NCBI GenBank assembly: GCA_963789885.1 | Contig: CAWBNB010000005.1 | Coordinates: forward strand, 62,001-126,000 | From: DATEDA01 sp963789885 | GTDB taxonomy: Bacteria > Pseudomonadota > Gammaproteobacteria > Burkholderiales > SG8-39 | Direction: 5' to 3' | DNA length: 64,000 nt | Shown: positions 24,557 through 33,483 of the stretch, piece after piece | Layout of the letters: each line of letters starts with the position of its first letter | How positions within the stretch are numbered: position 1 is the stretch's first letter | The notes under the pieces: model-generated | The model's input: the letters and a program-made list of their open reading frames with translations, nothing else | What the model was told of the DNA's origin: nothing | Databases searched by the model: none | Made by a program: the position numbers and the translations under genes

Positions 24557-27283
24557 TCAGTGCGCCTCGTCCCAGTTCCTGCCCACCCCGATATCGACGA
24601 CTAGCGGCACGCTCAAGGTCGCGACGCCGCTCATCAGCTCCGGCAACTCCTTCTTGACGCGCCCCAGCTCCGGCTCGGGCACTTCCAGCACCAGCTCGTC
24701 GTGCACCTGCATGATGAGCTTTGCGCCGAGCCCCTCGTGGTCGAGCCAGTCCTGGACCGCGATCATCGCGAGCTTGATCAGGTCGGCGGCGGTTCCCTGC
24801 ATCGGCGCGTTGATCGCCGCGCGCTCGGCGCCCGCGCGCCGCGCCTGGTTCGAGTTGCGGATCTCGGCGAGCCACAGCCGGCGCCCGAACACGGTCTCGA
24901 CGTAACCCTGCTCGCGCGCCGCCTGGCGCGTCGTCTCCATGTACCGCTGGACCCCGGGATAGCGGGCGAAGTAGCTGTCGATGTAGGCCTGTGCCGTGGC
25001 GCGCTCGAGGCCGAGCTGCTGCGCCAGGCCGAACGCGCTCATGCCGTAGATCAGGCCGAAGTTGATCGTCTTCGCGTAGCGCCGCTCCTCGGCGCTCACC
25101 TCGCGCGGGTTGCGGCCGAAGATCTCGGCCGCGGTCGCGCGGTGGATGTCCTCGCCGCGCTCGAAGGCGTCGAGCAACCCCCGGTCCTCCGAAAGGTGCG
25201 CCATGATGCGGAGCTCGATCTGCGAGTAGTCCGCCGACACGACCGCGTACCGCGGCGGCGCGATGAACGCCTCGCGGATCCGCCGCCCCTCGGGCGTGCG
25301 CACCGGGATGTTCTGAAGGTTGGGATCGTTCGAGGCGAGGCGACCGGTCACCGCCGTCGCCTGGCCGTAGTTGGTGTGCACGCGGCCGGTCTGCGGGTTC
25401 ACCATCCGCGGCAGCTTGTCGGTATAGGTCGACTTGAGCTTGGACACCGACCGGTACTCGAGCAGCGTCTTCGGCAGCGGATAGTCGAGCGCGAGCTTCT
25501 CGAGCACGTCCTCGTCGGTCGAGGGCGCGCCGCTCGGCGTCTTCCTGATCACCGGGAGCTTCAGGCGCCCGAAGAAGATGTCGCCGATCTGTTTCGGCGA
25601 GTTCAGATTGAACGACTGCCCCGCCTCGGTGTAGGCCTTCTGCTCGAGCTCGAGCATCTTCTGGCCGAGCTCGCGGCTCTGGCGCTCGAGCGCCGCGGCG
25701 TCGATCAGCACGCCGGCGCGCTCCATCCGGAACAGCACCTCGCGCACCGGCATCTCGATCGTCTCGTAGACGCGCTTCAGCTTCGCGTCGGCGGCCACCT
25801 TCGGATACAGCGCCTGGTGCAGCCGCAGCGTGACGTCGGCGTCCTCCGCCGAGTACTCGGTCGCGCGCTGCACGTCCACCTGCTCGAAGCCGATCCGCTG
25901 CGCGCCCTTGCCGGTGACCTCGTCGTAGGTGATGGTCTTAAGGCCGAGGTAACGCGCGGCGAGCGAGTCCATGTCGTGCCGCGCGCTGCTCTCGAGGACG
26001 TAGGACTCGAGCAGCGTGTCGTGTGCGATTCCGGCGAGCATCACGCCGTGGTTCGCGAGCACGTGCTCGTCGTACTTCGAGTTCTGCCCGAGCTTCTTCT
26101 TCGCCGCATCCTCGAGCCACGGTTTGAGGAGGGCAAGCGCCCGTTCGACGCCGAGCTGGTCCGGGGCCCCGGGATACGCGTGCGCCATGGCGACGTACGC
26201 GGCTTCGCCGGGTGCGATCGAGAACGAGGCGCCGACCAGCCGGGCCGCGAAGGGGTCGAGCGAGGTGGTCTCGGTGTCGAACGCCACGATCTTCGCCACG
26301 CTCAGCCGCGCGATCCAGCGCGCGAGATCGGCTTCCGTCAGCACCGTCTCGTACCTGCGCGGGACGTCCGCGGGCGCGACCGCCGATGCGGATGGCGCGA
26401 GCGGCGCCGCCGCCGGTGCCGGCGAATCGCCGTTCCCCTGCACGTCCTTCAGCCAGCCCTTGAAGCCGAAACGCTGGAACAGCGCGGCGAGCCGCTCGCG
26501 GTCGCGCTCGCGCGGCGCGAGATCGGCGACCTTGAACGGCAGCGCCACGTCGTGCTTCACCGTGACGAGCTCGCGCGCCTTGCCCAGCCAGTCGCGCGCC
26601 TTCCGCAGGTTGTCGCCGACGACGCCGGTGATCTCGTCGGCGTGCGCGAGCACGCCCTCGAGCGAGCCGTATTGCCCGATCCACTTTGCCGCGGTTTTCG
26701 GGCCGACCTTCTCGACGCCCGGGATGTTGTCGACCGAGTCCCCGACGAGCGCGAGGTAGTCCACGATCTGCGTCGGCGCGACGCCGAACTTCGCTTTCAC
26801 CGCCGCCTCGTCGAGCGTCTCGTTCGACATCGTGTTGATCAGCGTGACGTGCGGATCGACGAGCTGGGCGAGATCCTTGTCGCCGGTCGACACGACGGTG
26901 CGGATGCCGGCGCCCGTCGCCTCCTTCGCGAGCGTGGCGATGACGTCGTCCGCTTCCACGCCCTCCACCACGAGCAGCGGCCAGCCCATCGCGCGGATCG
27001 CTTCCATGAGCGGCTCGATCTGCGCGGAGAGATCGTCGGGCATCGGCGCGCGGTTCGCCTTGTACTCCGGATACACTTCGTCGCGGAACGTCTTGCCCTT
27101 CGCGTCGAAGACGCAGCCGAGGAAATCTGCCTTGTAGTCGTTCACCAGCCGCCGTAGCATGTTCAGCACACCGTAGATGGCACCGGTCGGCTCGCCCGCA
27201 GGGCTGCGCAGATCGGGAAGCGCGTGGAACGCGCGATAGAGATACGACGACCCGTCGACCAGGACCAGCGACTTATCCGACAT
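24557..27283 (-). CDS. polA: DNA polymerase I
   Basis: A 908-residue Pol I for Okazaki fragment processing and repair. Three domains: 5'-3' exonuclease (about 1-300, LVDGSSYLYRAFHALP), a 3'-5' proofreading domain (about 320-515) that keeps the DTET metal-binding motif and is probably active, and the polymerase (about 530-908) with YSQIELRIMAHLS, RRYAKTINFGLIYGMSAFGL and the QVHDELVLEVP palm motif. The ATG at 27283 matches the family N-terminus; the longer in-frame extension lies inside the divergent gene. Its start codon overlaps that of the neighbouring LOG gene by two bases on opposite strands. Confidence 0.96.
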   Translation of the reverse strand: MSDKSLVLVDGSSYLYRAFHALPDLRSPAGEPTGAIYGVLNMLRRLVNDYKADFLGCVFDAKGKTFRDEVYPEYKANRAPMPDDLSAQIEPLMEAIRAMGWPLLVVEGVEADDVIATLAKEATGAGIRTVVSTGDKDLAQLVDPHVTLINTMSNETLDEAAVKAKFGVAPTQIVDYLALVGDSVDNIPGVEKVGPKTAAKWIGQYGSLEGVLAHADEITGVVGDNLRKARDWLGKARELVTVKHDVALPFKVADLAPRERDRERLAALFQRFGFKGWLKDVQGNGDSPAPAAAPLAPSASAVAPADVPRRYETVLTEADLARWIARLSVAKIVAFDTETTSLDPFAARLVGASFSIAPGEAAYVAMAHAYPGAPDQLGVERALALLKPWLEDAAKKKLGQNSKYDEHVLANHGVMLAGIAHDTLLESYVLESSARHDMDSLAARYLGLKTITYDEVTGKGAQRIGFEQVDVQRATEYSAEDADVTLRLHQALYPKVAADAKLKRVYETIEMPVREVLFRMERAGVLIDAAALERQSRELGQKMLELEQKAYTEAGQSFNLNSPKQIGDIFFGRLKLPVIRKTPSGAPSTDEDVLEKLALDYPLPKTLLEYRSVSKLKSTYTDKLPRMVNPQTGRVHTNYGQATAVTGRLASNDPNLQNIPVRTPEGRRIREAFIAPPRYAVVSADYSQIELRIMAHLSEDRGLLDAFERGEDIHRATAAEIFGRNPREVSAEERRYAKTINFGLIYGMSAFGLAQQLGLERATAQAYIDSYFARYPGVQRYMETTRQAAREQGYVETVFGRRLWLAEIRNSNQARRAGAERAAINAPMQGTAADLIKLAMIAVQDWLDHEGLGAKLIMQVHDELVLEVPEPELGRVKKELPELMSGVATLSVPLVVDIGVGRNWDEAH

Positions 27284-28031
27284 GGAAGACCGATTGAAGA
27301 AAGGCCGCCCCGACGACAAGCTGCCCAAGCTCGTGGCCGCGGGGCTCGATTCGCGCGCGTACACCGCGCGCGAGGCGTGGCAGCTCTTTGCGATTATGTC
27401 AGAGTTCGTCGAGGCGACCGAACGCCTGAACCAGGTGCGCCCCGCGGTCTCGATCTTCGGCAGCGCGCGCACGCCGCCCGATCATCCCTACTTCGCGCTC
27501 GCCGAACGCATCGCGCGGCTGCTGTCGGACTCCGGCTTCACCGTCATCTCCGGCGGCGGTCCCGGGATCATGACCGCGGCCAATCGCGGCGGCTTCCTCG
27601 GCAAGTCGCCGGCCGTCGGCCTCAACATCGAGCTGCCGCGCGAGCAGTTCGGCAACGCCTATCAGGACATCAGCCTCTCGTTCCGCCACTTCTTCGCGCG
27701 CAAGGTCACGTTCGTGCGCTTCGCGTCCGCGTACGTGGTGATGCCCGGCGGATTCGGCACGCTCGACGAGCTGACCGAGGCGCTCACGCTCGTGCAGACC
27801 GGCAAGACCCGCAAGATGCCGATCATCCTCGTCTGGGAGCCGTTCTGGCGCGGTCTCCTCGACTGGTTCCGCGAGCGGCTCGTCGACGAAGGCATGATCG
27901 ATCCCGGCGACATGGATCTCGTCCAGGTCCACAACGAGCCCGAGCAGGTGGTGGAGACGATCTTCCGCCACTACGAGAACCGGGCGTTCGTCCCGAGCCC
28001 CGCCGAACGCGAAACCTTCCTCAACCTGTAG
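27282..28031 (+). CDS. LOG-family protein (cytokinin riboside phosphoribohydrolase-like)
   Basis: A 249-residue TIGR00730-type protein. LOG enzymes remove ribose 5-phosphate from nucleotides, including cytokinin precursors. The signature PGGFGTLDE and the upstream SGGGPGIMTAANRG are intact. The protein has an N-terminal extension of about 50 residues before SIFGSARTP, which is usual for the longer bacterial form. The ATG at 27282 is nested with the polA start, with no strong ribosome site near; a later ATG at 27396 would remove part of a conserved helix. Confidence 0.88.
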   Translation: MEDRLKKGRPDDKLPKLVAAGLDSRAYTAREAWQLFAIMSEFVEATERLNQVRPAVSIFGSARTPPDHPYFALAERIARLLSDSGFTVISGGGPGIMTAANRGGFLGKSPAVGLNIELPREQFGNAYQDISLSFRHFFARKVTFVRFASAYVVMPGGFGTLDELTEALTLVQTGKTRKMPIILVWEPFWRGLLDWFRERLVDEGMIDPGDMDLVQVHNEPEQVVETIFRHYENRAFVPSPAERETFLNL

Positions 28032-28079
28032 CACCAACGGTCGGCGGCGCAAACGGATCTGTTACACTTAAGAAGCCGT

Positions 28080-28110
28080 CATGGAACCGACCATTCATGG
28101 AACCGACCAT
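28080..28110 (+). repeat. Short tandem repeat at the start of the DUF2782 gene
   Basis: CATGGAACCGACCAT occurs at 28080-28094 and again at 28096-28110. The second copy is in frame with the downstream gene and brings extra ATG codons (28097, 28109, 28112), so the start of that gene is ambiguous. Confidence 0.8.
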
Positions 28111-28123
28111 GATGGAATCAGAC

Positions 28124-28456
28124 ATGCGCCGCCTCTTCGTCGCTTCGATCCTCGCCGCTTCGCTTCCACTCGCGGCACAGGTGGCGCCGCCGCCGCAGCT
28201 CGAACCGGTGCCCGAACCGCCGCCGCAGGTCGGGCTCGAGTCCGACCCGAACGCGCCCGGCCCGACGCTGACCCCGCCCGGGTCGAAGGTCGAGGAGCAG
28301 CTGATGCCGGACGGCAGCCGCGTCATCACGGTCACCGACCCGAACGGCTGGACGTATCAGCTGATCGAGGCCCTGCCGGGAGCGCCGATCGCCAGGACCG
28401 CGGACGGAGACCTCACCGGCGTCCGCGCGCCGATGTGGAGGATCCTGCAGTGGTGA
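28124..28456 (+). CDS. DUF2782 domain-containing exported protein
   Basis: A protein of about 110 residues with a signal peptide (RLFVASILAASLPLAAQ), a proline-rich stretch and a C-terminal DUF2782 domain (VEEQLMPDGSRVITVTDPNG...). DUF2782 genes lie between polA and thrB in many Betaproteobacteria, as here; function unknown. The ATG at 28124 is chosen because GGAA precedes it and it gives a compact signal peptide, but in-frame ATGs at 28097, 28109 and 28112 are possible. Confidence 0.8.
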   Translation: MRRLFVASILAASLPLAAQVAPPPQLEPVPEPPPQVGLESDPNAPGPTLTPPGSKVEEQLMPDGSRVITVTDPNGWTYQLIEALPGAPIARTADGDLTGVRAPMWRILQW

Positions 28457-28469
28457 ACTGCCGCGCCGG

Positions 28470-29420
28470 ATGTCCGTTTACACCAAGGTCACCGAAGCCC
28501 AGCTTGCTGCCTGGCTGAAGGCCTACTCGGTCGGGACGCTCGTCGAGCTGAAGGGCATCGCGGCCGGGATCGAGAACACCAACTACTTCGTCACCACCAC
28601 GCACGGCCGCTACGTCCTTACGCTCTTCGAGCGGCTGCCGGCGCAGGACCTGCCCTTCTATCTCGGCCTGATGGCGCACCTCGCGCGCCACGGCATCCCC
28701 TGCCCGGCGCCGATCGCCGACCGGCGGAGCCGCATCCTCTCCGCGCTGAACGGCAAGCCCGCGGCGCTCGTCACCCGGCTGCCGGGCGCCGTCGTCGCCG
28801 CACCCCTGCCCGCGCACTGCGCGGAGGTCGGCGCCGTGCTCGCCGACATGCACCTCGCCGGCGAGTCCTACCCGGGCACGCTCGAGAATCCGCGCGGGCC
28901 GCGATGGTGGCGGAAGGCGGCGCGCGAGGTACTGCCGTTTCTCGACGAGGCGCGCGGGGGGCTGCTCGCGTCGGAACTCGAGTTCCAGTCGCGCTTCCGC
29001 CTGCTCGACCTCCAGCGCGGCCCGGTGCACGCCGACCTCTTTCGCGACAACGTCCTCTTCGAGGACACGCGGATCGGCGGCGTGATCGACTTCTACTTCG
29101 CCGGCGTGGACGCCTGGCTCTTCGACGTCGCGGTGACGCTCAACGACTGGTGCATCGAGGCCGACGGCACGCTCGACCGCACGCGCGCGGACGCGCTCCT
29201 CGCCGCTTATCACGCGGTGCGGCCGTTCACTGCGGCCGAGCGCGGCGCGTGGCCGGTGATGCTTCGGGCGGCCGCGCTGCGCTTCTGGCTGTCGCGGCTT
29301 CACGACTTCCATCTCCCCCGCCCCGGCGAGCTCGTGCACGCGCACGACCCGGAGCATTTCCGCCGGATCCTCGAGCTGCGGATCCGCGACGAGCACGACG
29401 CCCCGTGGGTGGCCGGGTGA
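28470..29420 (+). CDS. thrB: Homoserine kinase (ThrB, APH-fold type)
   Basis: A 316-residue homoserine kinase of the aminoglycoside-phosphotransferase fold, which phosphorylates homoserine in threonine synthesis. The catalytic loop VHADLFRDNVLF and the metal-binding GVIDFYFAG are intact; the ATP-binding AGIENTNYFVTT is N-terminal. It follows the DUF2782 gene by 13 bp, the usual neighbour. Confidence 0.93.
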   Translation: MSVYTKVTEAQLAAWLKAYSVGTLVELKGIAAGIENTNYFVTTTHGRYVLTLFERLPAQDLPFYLGLMAHLARHGIPCPAPIADRRSRILSALNGKPAALVTRLPGAVVAAPLPAHCAEVGAVLADMHLAGESYPGTLENPRGPRWWRKAAREVLPFLDEARGGLLASELEFQSRFRLLDLQRGPVHADLFRDNVLFEDTRIGGVIDFYFAGVDAWLFDVAVTLNDWCIEADGTLDRTRADALLAAYHAVRPFTAAERGAWPVMLRAAALRFWLSRLHDFHLPRPGELVHAHDPEHFRRILELRIRDEHDAPWVAG

Positions 29421-29468
29421 GCCACCGAGCAGGGGCATCACGCTTGCGTGGGGGTGCGACAACGGCGA

Positions 29469-29501
29469 ATCCCGGCCTGCCGCTGACCGCAAGGCCGGGA
29501 T
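29469..29501 (+). terminator. Hairpin after thrB
   Basis: ATCCCGGCCT (29469-29478) pairs perfectly with AGGCCGGGAT (29492-29501) over a 13-base loop, 48 bp after the thrB stop. There is no T-run, so it may be a factor-dependent terminator or an mRNA-stabilising REP-like hairpin. Confidence 0.5.
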
Positions 29502-29538
29502 CACGGCTCTGCACCCCGGAAGCGGCCGCTGCGGTGCC

Positions 29539-30300
29539 ATGACGATCGTTCCGGCGGCGAGCGGCTGGCAGTGGATCGCGCGCGGGCTCGCGCTGGTCGG
29601 CCGTGCGCCGCTCGGCTGGATGGTGGTCTCGATGACGTACTGGCTCGCGATGGGCATCATCTCGCGGCTGCCGTACCTCGGGCTGCTCGTCGCGTCGCTC
29701 GTCACCCCGGCGCTCGCCGTGAGCTTCATGGCGATCTGCCGCGCGCTCGACCGCGGACGCGGGCTCGAGCTCGCGCTCGTCGCCGACGGGTTCAAGCGCA
29801 ACCTCGCGGCGCTGGTGACGCTCGGCGGGATCTATCTCGCGGTCACGCTCGCGATCTTCGCCGTCACCGCCTTCGTCGACGGCGGCGCGCTCGCCCGCTG
29901 GACGCTCTCCGGACGCGGTCCGAGCATGGAGCAGGGCGGCCTCGCCGCAGCGGTCGCGCTCGCCATGGCGCTCTGGATCCCGGTGCAGCTCGCCTTCTGG
30001 TTCGCGCCGGTGCTCGCCGCCTGGCACGGCATGTCCGCACCCAAGGCGCTCTTCTTCAGTTTCTTCGCGGCGGCCCGCAACTGGCGCGCGTTCCTCGTCT
30101 ACGGGCTGGTGGGCGCGGCAGCGCTCGGACTGGCCACCGCGGTCATGTTCAGCCTGCAGCGCGTGCCGGCCGGACCGCAGATCGTCCCGACGATGGTCTT
30201 CCTGCTCCTGGTCGTGTTCATCCCGGTGTTCTACGCCACGACCTACGCGAGCTACCGGGACGTCTTCCCCGAGTACCGGGAACAGCCTGCCCCCGGTTAA
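29539..30300 (+). CDS. BPSS1780-type polytopic membrane protein
   Basis: A 253-residue inner-membrane protein with about six hydrophobic helices, no signal peptide and conserved aromatic and positive residues near the C-terminus (FYATTYASYRDVFP). Its length and pattern fit the BPSS1780-type membrane proteins of Burkholderiales, which often follow thrB. No function is known. Confidence 0.7.
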   Translation: MTIVPAASGWQWIARGLALVGRAPLGWMVVSMTYWLAMGIISRLPYLGLLVASLVTPALAVSFMAICRALDRGRGLELALVADGFKRNLAALVTLGGIYLAVTLAIFAVTAFVDGGALARWTLSGRGPSMEQGGLAAAVALAMALWIPVQLAFWFAPVLAAWHGMSAPKALFFSFFAAARNWRAFLVYGLVGAAALGLATAVMFSLQRVPAGPQIVPTMVFLLLVVFIPVFYATTYASYRDVFPEYREQPAPG

Positions 30301-30306
30301 GGAATT

Positions 30307-30334
30307 CTTAGGGTTCCCTTAGGCAGCATTTAGG
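30307..30334 (+). promoter_or_regulatory. PmrA/QseB-like box: three 11-bp-spaced direct half-sites
   Basis: CTTAGG (30307), CTTAGG (30318) and TTTAGG (30329) are in the same orientation exactly 11 bp apart. The first 17 bases, CTTAGGGTTCCCTTAGG, match the PmrA-family box CTTAAGGTTCACTTAAG at 14 of 17 positions. It lies 64-92 bp upstream of the hemerythrin ATG, a sensible place for an OmpR-family response regulator. Confidence 0.55.
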
Positions 30335-30398
30335 AAACGCCCCGGCCGCGCGCGACTACGCTTTCTCCCGTCACCGACGTACCCACGAGGAGAGAGCA

Positions 30399-31127
30399 AT
30401 GACCCAGATCGCAGTCGAGCAGAGGACCGAATCGGGCGAGATCGCCCCCGCCGGACGCTTCGACATTTACGCCGGCGTACACAAGGGCCTGCGCCGCTTC
30501 ATGAGCGACACGCTGGTCGCTGTCGGCCGCATGGACGGACACGATGCCGACGAGGTCGCGGGGACGGTCGCACAGGTTCGCGGGCTGCTCGAGTTCTGTC
30601 TCGAGCACCTGCACGCCGAGAACCAGTTCCTGCACCCGGCGATGGAGGCCCGGCGGCCGGGATCGGCGGGCGCGACCGCCAAGGACCACGACGGCCACTT
30701 ACAGGCCATCGAGCGGCTCGAGTTCGACGTCCGCGGGGTCGAGCGGGCGCAGCCCGACGCGCGCGGAGGTGCTGCGCTGCGCCTCTACCGCCGCCTCGGC
30801 CTATTCGTGGCGGAGAACCTCGAGCACATGAACGTCGAGGAAACGGCGAACAACGCGGCGCTCTGGGCGACCCATACGGACGAGGAGCTCGTCGAGATCC
30901 AGCAGGCGATCGTCGCGTCGGTCAGCCCCGCGATGCTGGCGGCGTTCCTGCGGTGGGCCGTGCCCGCGATGACTCCCGACGAGCGCGCGGGGCTGTTCAC
31001 CGGCATGCAAGCCGGCGCGCCGCGGGCGGTCTTCGAGCGGATGCTCGCCACGGCGCGGTCGCACCTGAGCGAGCGCGACTGGACCAAGCTCGCTGCCGCG
31101 CTCGGCCCGGTTCCGGTCTTCGACTGA
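30399..31127 (+). CDS. Hemerythrin-like (HHE) domain protein
   Basis: A 242-residue hemerythrin-domain protein. The four-helix di-iron domain (about 20-165) has His residues at HKGLRRFM, HLHAENQFLHP, HDGHLQAI and the EHMNVEET helix, consistent with a di-iron site binding O2 or NO or storing iron. The last 75 residues are helical and less conserved. GGAGAGAG precedes the ATG. It forms an operon with a cytochrome c and has a PmrA/QseB-like box upstream. Confidence 0.85.
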   Translation: MTQIAVEQRTESGEIAPAGRFDIYAGVHKGLRRFMSDTLVAVGRMDGHDADEVAGTVAQVRGLLEFCLEHLHAENQFLHPAMEARRPGSAGATAKDHDGHLQAIERLEFDVRGVERAQPDARGGAALRLYRRLGLFVAENLEHMNVEETANNAALWATHTDEELVEIQQAIVASVSPAMLAAFLRWAVPAMTPDERAGLFTGMQAGAPRAVFERMLATARSHLSERDWTKLAAALGPVPVFD

Positions 31128-31143
31128 ACGCGAGGCGCGATCC

Positions 31144-31632
31144 ATGAAACGCAAGCTCGCTATCGCAGTGGCCGCCGCCACGGTCGGACTCGGCGGCTCG
31201 TTCGACCTCGCGGCCCAATCGCAGCCCGGCCCGGCCCGCAAGGACGCGCTCGCCGACCACGGGCGCTACCTGGTGAAGATCGCCGGCTGCAACGACTGTC
31301 ACACCCCCGGCTACATGGCGAACGCCGGCAAGGTCGACGAGAAGGTCTGGCTCACCGGCGATCGGCTCGGCTGGAGCGGGCCGTGGGGGACGACGTACGC
31401 GGTCAACCTGCGTCTCTACATGAAGGACATGACCGAGGCGGAATGGCTCAACACCGCGCGGAACATGAAGGCGCGGCCGCCGATGCCGTGGTTCGCACTC
31501 GAGGCGATGTCGGACCGCGATCTGCGCGCGATCTTCCAGTACGTGAAGACGCTCGGGCCGGCGGGCGAGCCCGCACCGGCCTATCTCCCGCCCGGCGTGG
31601 AGCCGAAAGGGCCGATGGTGCGGTTTCAGTAA
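31144..31632 (+). CDS. Monoheme cytochrome c, exported
   Basis: A 162-residue periplasmic protein with a signal peptide (LAIAVAAATVGLGGS...LAAQ) and one heme-binding site, CNDCH at about 49-53. A Met in the RPPMPWF motif is the likely sixth ligand. It follows the hemerythrin gene by 16 bp. Such proteins often deliver electrons from a periplasmic dehydrogenase; no obvious partner is next to it. Confidence 0.85.
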   Translation: MKRKLAIAVAAATVGLGGSFDLAAQSQPGPARKDALADHGRYLVKIAGCNDCHTPGYMANAGKVDEKVWLTGDRLGWSGPWGTTYAVNLRLYMKDMTEAEWLNTARNMKARPPMPWFALEAMSDRDLRAIFQYVKTLGPAGEPAPAYLPPGVEPKGPMVRFQ

Positions 31633-31643
31633 TCGCCGGAGAG

Positions 31644-32987
31644 CTACGCCGGGGTCTCGACGAGCTTGACCGGCCGCGCGACGACGAGGCGGAACCGCCC
31701 GCGGCCGGTCTTCTCGATGCGCAGGAACGGGCAGCGCTCCGCGAGCCGACGCTCGAGCAGCACGAGCCGCGCCTCGAGGTTGTCGCTGATGTCGGGGAGG
31801 CGGATCGTCGGGTCGAGGCGGAGCTCGCGGTTCGAGAACTCGGTGCGGCCGCTGGCGAGGTAGTCGCGCACGAGCTTGCGGACGATCGCGCCGGCGACGC
31901 CCTTGATCAGGTAGTCGTCGCCGATGAACACGCTGTCGTCGGCCGCGTAGTGCCGCACGGTGGCCGGCGCGCCGTCCGCGGCGACCTTGCCCGACGCGGC
32001 CGACGGCGCCTCGTCCTGGCTCTCGGCAGTCTGTTGGAGGACGTGGATCGCCATCCCGAGCTGCGCGGCAATCGCCACCAGCGCGTCCTCGTCGTCGTAG
32101 CCGAAGCGCAGGTCTTCGGGGCTCTCCACGTAGAGCACGCCGAGCAGCCGCCCGCCGCCCGAGATCGGCACCGCGAGCTGGCTGCGCGAATCGGCGAGCC
32201 CGGGGAACGGGATCGCGGTCTCGAGCGTCTTCCCGAGGCCCGCCTTTTCCACGCTCTCCCGGATCGCGCGGCCGTAGGAGTACTCGGCGCTCATGTGCAT
32301 GATCCGGATCGGCGTGCGCTGTGCGGCCGCAACGCCGATCACGCCGCAGCCGACCGCGATCTCGGAGCCCACGCCCGAAAGCGGGTAGCCGCGGCTCGCC
32401 ACCGTGTAGAGCCGCTGCCCGGAGCCGTCGAGCATCAGCGCCATTGCGTGCTTCACGTCGAGGAGCTCGTCGAGGCTCGAGAGCGTGTCGTCGAGCAGCA
32501 GGCCGAGGTCTGCGCATTGGGTCATCCGCTCGGCGCAGAGCCTCAGCGCCGAAAGCATGTTGCGCCGGGGCGGCGGCGCGGGCAGCGCGTTGCACGGGAC
32601 CGTGACGATCTCGAGCACGCGATAGATGTCGGACCCCTGCAGCCGGAACACACCACTCATGCCGGTGTGCGACGCGATGCCCGCGAGCTTCGCCTTCATG
32701 TTCTCGAACAGCGGGCCCGCCGTCTCGGTGCGCAGGTACTCGAGCTCCAGGCGGTACTGCGCGGCGGTTTCCGGATGGATCACCAGCGCCGCCGCGCGTG
32801 GATTCGCGAGTACGTTCTGGCGCGTCTTGTTGAAGAACTGGAACGACAGCGCGACGTGCCCCCGGTCGACGTAGTGCACCTGCGACACCACGCTCACGTT
32901 GGGCGTACCGTCGGTGGCGCAGGTCGCCACCGTGCTCGGGACCGCGCCTTCGAGACACGCGCGGATGGCTTCGAGCGTCAAGGCCAC
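31644..32987 (-). CDS. PNPOx-like plus GAF domain protein with an additional C-terminal domain
   Basis: A 447-residue multidomain protein. Residues about 1-135 form a pyridoxamine-phosphate-oxidase-like split barrel (VATCATDGTPNVSVVSQVHYV, FFNKTRQNVLANPRAA). Residues about 165-320 are a GAF sensor domain (VAVPISGGGRLLGVLYVES). The last 90 residues (about 355-447) form an alpha/beta region that may be a winged-helix or output domain. The GTG at 32987 follows the upstream gene by four bases with GGGAGC before it. It is the last gene of the cyclase-Bug-enolase-PNPOx operon. A flavin- or redox-sensing regulator is plausible but unproven. Confidence 0.75.
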   Translation of the reverse strand: MALTLEAIRACLEGAVPSTVATCATDGTPNVSVVSQVHYVDRGHVALSFQFFNKTRQNVLANPRAAALVIHPETAAQYRLELEYLRTETAGPLFENMKAKLAGIASHTGMSGVFRLQGSDIYRVLEIVTVPCNALPAPPPRRNMLSALRLCAERMTQCADLGLLLDDTLSSLDELLDVKHAMALMLDGSGQRLYTVASRGYPLSGVGSEIAVGCGVIGVAAAQRTPIRIMHMSAEYSYGRAIRESVEKAGLGKTLETAIPFPGLADSRSQLAVPISGGGRLLGVLYVESPEDLRFGYDDEDALVAIAAQLGMAIHVLQQTAESQDEAPSAASGKVAADGAPATVRHYAADDSVFIGDDYLIKGVAGAIVRKLVRDYLASGRTEFSNRELRLDPTIRLPDISDNLEARLVLLERRLAERCPFLRIEKTGRGRFRLVVARPVKLVETPA

Positions 32988-32991
32988 GGCG

Positions 32992-33483
32992 CTAGCTCCC
33001 GAGCCGCTCGCCGGCGCGCGGACCGGGCGTCTGCTCGAACGCCGCGGCGGGCGTGAACGAGACGCCGGTGAGCTCTGCGGGATCGAACCAGAGCAGTGCA
33101 CGCCCGTACGCCGCCGCGTACCCGAGCAGGCCGATGTCCGCGCTGAATGCATCGGCGTAGCGCTTCGCGCGCTCGACGTCCGAGGCGTCGAGCGGCACGA
33201 CGGTCGCATCGGTCCCCTTCAGCTGGAACGCGCGATGGGTGCTCGGCAGGTTGAATGCGACCGCGATCGCCCCTTCCGCGCGGATCGCGGCGAGCAGCGC
33301 CGCGGCCTGGAACGCCGCGAGGTACACGGTCACCCGCCGCCTGTCGTCGGACACGCGGCAGCCGAGCGCGCGCGCAAGGCGCGGTACGTTGCCGGCATCG
33401 CGGGATGCGACGACGATCGACACCGCGCCCTGGATGAATGCAGCGTGCTCGCTGTCGAGAAGCGGCTCGCCGGGGGCGCTCAT
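32992..33483 (-). CDS. PNPOx-like split-barrel protein
   Basis: A 163-residue protein of the pyridoxamine 5'-phosphate oxidase-like family, which binds FMN, F420 or heme. Recognisable parts are GAVSIVVASRDAGNVPRLAR at the N-terminus and the NLPSTHRAFQLKG strand. It is coupled to the enolase gene by an ATGA overlap and followed by a PNPOx-GAF gene, so two PNPOx folds are in a row. The substrate is unknown. Confidence 0.7.
   Translation of the reverse strand: MSAPGEPLLDSEHAAFIQGAVSIVVASRDAGNVPRLARALGCRVSDDRRRVTVYLAAFQAAALLAAIRAEGAIAVAFNLPSTHRAFQLKGTDATVVPLDASDVERAKRYADAFSADIGLLGYAAAYGRALLWFDPAELTGVSFTPAAAFEQTPGPRAGERLGS

Noticed and set aside
24701..27157. An 818-codon open frame antisense to polA
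   Set aside because: Shadow of a highly GC-biased coding gene; no domain or ribosome site.
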